NCBI RefSeq assembly: GCF_001661965.1
Contig: NZ_LYWZ01000023.1
Span: forward strand, 1-64,000
Direction: 5' to 3'
Source of the DNA: Croceicoccus mobilis
Lineage (GTDB): Bacteria; Pseudomonadota; Alphaproteobacteria; Sphingomonadales; Sphingomonadaceae
Length of the DNA: 64,000 nucleotides
Both the position numbers and the translations under genes were made by a program. Numbering within the stretch: position 1 is the first letter of the stretch; the number at the start of each line of letters is the position of its first letter. Below, piece by piece: positions 61,537 through 64,000 of this stretch. A model generated the notes under the pieces. It was not told the DNA's origin and ran no database searches. It was given only the letters and a program-made list of their open reading frames with translations.

Positions 61537-62231
61537 AGCACATGGCCCTTTCGCTCACCCGCAGCGCCCCGCCGCGCCAGCCATTCCGACACCACCAGCG
61601 CGCCCAGCGACAACGCCACCGACACCAGCGCCAGCCGCGTGACCTGCGTCTCGCCGCCCGGCACTTGCAGTGCGGTGTAGATGCCCAGCGGCAGGGTGCG
61701 CGTTTCGCCCGGAATATTCGCGGCAAAGGTGATCGTCGCGCCGAACTCGCCAATGGATCGCGCGAACCCCAGCACCAGCGCGGCCAGCACTCCCGGCGCG
61801 GCCAAAGGCAGGGTCACGCGGCGAAACGCCTCCCACGGCCCTGCGCCCAATGTGCGCGCCGCGCTTTCCAGCCGCGTGTCGATCGCCTCTATCGACAAGC
61901 GGATCGCCCGCACCATCAAAGGCAGCGCCATGACCGCCGCCGCCAGCGCCGCCCCTGTCCAGTGGAACGAGAACGCCAGCCCGAAAGCATCATTCAACAG
62001 CCGCCCCACCGGTCCCCTCGGCCCGAACGAAAGCAGCAGCAGCCAGCCCGTGACCACCGGCGGCAGCACCAGCGGCAAATGCACCAGCGCATCGAGCAGC
62101 AGCATGCCGGGAAAGCGTTTCCGGGCCAGCACCCATGCCAGGGCGAACGCCAGCGGCAGCACGCAGGCGATCGCCACCACGCTGACCTTCAGCGAAAGCG
62201 CGACGATCTGCCATTCGGTCGGCGAAAGCAT
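61533..62231 (-). CDS. modB: Molybdate ABC transporter permease ModB
   Basis: 232-residue permease with about five membrane segments, the ModB pattern PLVLPPVVTGWLLLLSFG, and the EAA loop LESAARTLGAGPWEAFRRVTLPLAAPGVLAA that docks to ModC; C-terminal SIGEFGATITFAANIPGETRTLPLGIYTAL. Overlaps modA at its start (stop and start share 62231) and modC at its end (GTGA). Confidence 0.95.
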   Translation of the reverse strand: MLSPTEWQIVALSLKVSVVAIACVLPLAFALAWVLARKRFPGMLLLDALVHLPLVLPPVVTGWLLLLSFGPRGPVGRLLNDAFGLAFSFHWTGAALAAAVMALPLMVRAIRLSIEAIDTRLESAARTLGAGPWEAFRRVTLPLAAPGVLAALVLGFARSIGEFGATITFAANIPGETRTLPLGIYTALQVPGGETQVTRLALVSVALSLGALVVSEWLARRGAAGERKGHVL

Positions 62232-63037
62232 CAGTCGTGCGCAGCCTGCTCAGCCGGGCCGAAGCCATGGCCGGCCAGCACGGCCTGCCCGGCATCCGAC
62301 AGCAGGTAATCGCGGAAATCCGCCGCCTCCGCCGCTTTCGACGTCGCCACCATGGCCACCGGATAGCGGATGGCAGGATGGCTGTGCGCCGGGAACGTGC
62401 CGACAACGCGCACCCTGGGTTCGGATGCGGCATCGGTCGCATAGGTCACGCCCAAAGGCGCGGCCCCGCGCGCGACCAGCAGCAGCGCGGCACGCACATT
62501 CTCGGCAGGAGCCAGCCTGTCTTTCACGCTGTCCCAGACACCCAGCTGGCTCAACGCAGCCTTTGCATAGCGGCCTGCGGGCACGCTCTCGGTTTCCGCC
62601 ACGGCCAGTCGTCCACCATGCAGCGCATCGGCCAGATCGAACCCCGATACAGGATCGAGCGTCAACGAGCCATCGGACGGCCCGATCAGCACCAGCGCAT
62701 TGGTCGCCATCACCGCGCGGCTGCCATCCCGGATGAAACCGCCCTCCTCCAACTCGTCCATCCATGCCTCGTCGGCAGACACGAACATATCCGCGGGCGC
62801 TCCCGCCTCGATCTGGCGGGCCATGGCCGAACTTGCCGCAAAGGAGAGGACGGGCCGCGCATGCCCCTGGCCTGCCCATTCATCCGCGGCCTCTTCCAGC
62901 GCGTCATGCATGGATGCTGCCGCCAGCACGACGGGCCCCCCATGTTTACCGTCATCGCTGGCACCGCCCGAACAGGCCAGCAGGGGAACCGCGAACAAAA
63001 GGGCCAGGAAGCGGCGCAACGAGAGGGAAAGGATCAT
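62231..63037 (-). CDS. modA: Molybdate-binding periplasmic protein ModA
   Basis: 268 residues with a lipobox-like leader LLFAVPLLACSGG (Cys22) so probably a lipoprotein. Binding-protein signatures are LAAASMHDALEEAADEW, FAASSAMARQIEAGAPADMFVSADEAWMDEL and GVTYATDA. It captures molybdate or tungstate. The start 63037 has no clear Shine-Dalgarno sequence. First gene of modABC, divergent from the flavin reductase gene with 119 bases between. Confidence 0.92.
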   Translation of the reverse strand: MILSLSLRRFLALLFAVPLLACSGGASDDGKHGGPVVLAAASMHDALEEAADEWAGQGHARPVLSFAASSAMARQIEAGAPADMFVSADEAWMDELEEGGFIRDGSRAVMATNALVLIGPSDGSLTLDPVSGFDLADALHGGRLAVAETESVPAGRYAKAALSQLGVWDSVKDRLAPAENVRAALLLVARGAAPLGVTYATDAASEPRVRVVGTFPAHSHPAIRYPVAMVATSKAAEAADFRDYLLSDAGQAVLAGHGFGPAEQAAHD

Positions 63038-63156
63038 GGAAAAAGCGCCTAGCCTGCCCGGCCCGTCAAGAAAAGCGCACATGCAGCGCGCCGGGGCTGG
63101 CACCACCGAATGAGAGCCGCTAGACCGCCAGCGACGACAGGCCAACAGGAGCAAAG

Positions 63157-63672
63157 ATGCCGCAGGACGGACCGAATGTGGATGTAGAGATCGACCCCGC
63201 GCATTTCCGCGATGTGCTGGGCAATTATCCCACCGGAGTCTGCGTCATCACCGCCAGCCATGCCAGCAACGGCGCGGTGGGCATCGTCGTCGGCTCGTTC
63301 GGCTCGGTCTCGCTGGATCCGCCGCTGGTCGCGTTCTATATCGGCAAGGGTTCGGGCAGCTGGCCACAGGTGCGCGAATGCGGGCAGTTTTGCGTCAACG
63401 TATTGGGCGAGGACCAGCTGGACCTGTGCGGCCGCATCGCCAGCCGGCGTGAGGACAAGTTCCACGATGTTGCCCATCGGCTTACGGAAAACGGCATGCC
63501 GGTGCTGGATGACGTGGTCGCCTATATCGAATGCGCCATCGACGCAGAGATCGATGCGGGCGATCATTTCATCGTGCTGGGCCGCGTGATCAACCTGACG
63601 ACCGAACGTGACGTCGGGCCACTGCTTTTCTTCCGCGGCGGCTATGGTCGTTTCAAAGAGCTGGATGAATAG
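63157..63672 (+). CDS. Flavin reductase family protein
   Basis: 171-residue split-barrel flavin reductase: DPAHFRDVLGNYPTGVCVITA at the start, GIVVGSFGSVSLDPPLVAFYIGKGSGSW, FCVNVLGEDQLDLCGRIASR, and GDHFIVLGRVINL near the end. Such proteins reduce FMN/FAD with NAD(P)H for partner monooxygenases; no partner gene is next to it. ATG 63157 is preceded by AACAGGAGC. The 122 bases after it hold the promoter of the FNR-type gene. Confidence 0.88.
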   Translation: MPQDGPNVDVEIDPAHFRDVLGNYPTGVCVITASHASNGAVGIVVGSFGSVSLDPPLVAFYIGKGSGSWPQVRECGQFCVNVLGEDQLDLCGRIASRREDKFHDVAHRLTENGMPVLDDVVAYIECAIDAEIDAGDHFIVLGRVINLTTERDVGPLLFFRGGYGRFKELDE

Positions 63673-63794
63673 TTCGCGCCGTTTCAAAAGCTTGCTCGGT
63701 TAATGCTTTTGCGACCTTTGTCTATGCCCTGAAATAGGCCGATTTCACCGCCTTTGGCTGGAAATATTTCGCACTTGCAGCTAAGGCAGCGGGC

Positions 63795-64000
63795 ATGACG
63801 GCCTCGACCCAACAGCGCACGCGCCATTTTTGTGATACTTGCGCCATCCGCAATCGGGCGATTTGCGCCGATCTCGAAAATCAGGAAATCGACCTTCTCA
63901 ACACCATCGGTCGCCGCCGTACGCTGGCACCGGGCGAACAGCTATTGTGGGAAGGCGATGAAGCGGTTTTGGTCGCCAATGTGATTGATGGCGTGCTCAA
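63795..64000 (+). CDS. FNR/Crp-type transcriptional regulator, 5' part
   Basis: First 68 codons of a gene cut by the window end. The start MTASTQQRTRHF is followed by C-D-T-C-A-I-R-N-R-A-I-C (Cys at about 13, 16 and 24), the spacing of the N-terminal iron-sulfur cysteines of alphaproteobacterial FnrL/FixK-like oxygen sensors, then the beginning of a cyclic-nucleotide-binding-fold domain (LAPGEQLLWEGDEAV). It would control genes for low-oxygen growth. The fourth Cys and the DNA-binding domain lie beyond the window. Confidence 0.8.
   Translation, partial: MTASTQQRTRHFCDTCAIRNRAICADLENQEIDLLNTIGRRRTLAPGEQLLWEGDEAVLVANVIDGVL

Overview
The window looks like chromosomal DNA of a Sphingomonadales alphaproteobacterium (Erythrobacteraceae/Sphingomonadaceae type). 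The reasons are high GC, many TonB-dependent receptors, Tat-signal exported enzymes, alphaproteobacterial markers (NDUFA12-like protein, DUF2155 protein, an FNR-type regulator) and tRNA genes with encoded CCA. Genus cannot be fixed from the sequence alone.

Positions 1-20268 form a pectin / rhamnogalacturonan / galacturonate utilisation locus. Exported enzymes (pectate lyase, CE12-type acetylesterase, two other esterases, GH43) open the polymer. A large TonB-dependent receptor would take oligomers across the outer membrane, and a TRAP transporter (dctPQM) moves uronates inward. DhuI-type isomerase plus KduD, and separately UxaC, a UxuB-family reductase and UxaA, bring unsaturated and saturated uronates to 2-keto-3-deoxygluconate, which KdgK phosphorylates. 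A 15-bp palindromic operator recurs exactly in both divergent promoters (pel/TonB receptor and uxaA/uxaC), indicating one regulon. Its regulator is not in the window, and neither is the KDPG aldolase.

Positions 20265-30671 (minus strand) carry an amidase, a MocR-type regulator, a PaiB-like flavin-binding protein, and an overlapping four-gene unit: TonB receptor, propeller-amidohydrolase, PepSY membrane protein and a 55-aa membrane protein. Positions 31003-37284 carry an operon-like set of a planctomycete-type DUF1592/1588 cytochrome, a DUF1552 (HXXSHH) Tat protein, an exported ankyrin protein, a c-type cytochrome and a cytochrome b561. Its function is unknown, and it is the best candidate for an undescribed system.

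Positions 37361-48080 are mostly housekeeping: tRNA-Leu, ald, sulfotransferase, serS, surE, ion channel, fatty acid hydroxylase family protein, rimO. They are interrupted by two lower-GC islands (38831-39185 and 45246-45893). Each island holds one orphan gene, bounded upstream and downstream by the same two repeats in the same relative arrangement, like two cassettes with different cargo.

Positions 48244-55772 contain the translation/secretion genes rplK-rplA, nusG, secE and tRNA-Trp, but in a rearranged order: rplK-rplA sit on the opposite strand from secE-nusG. Positions 55867-64000 hold aat, a DUF2155/NDUFA12/DUF192/recX series, a fatty acyl-AMP ligase, modABC with a short ModC, a flavin reductase and the start of an FNR-type regulator cut by the window end.
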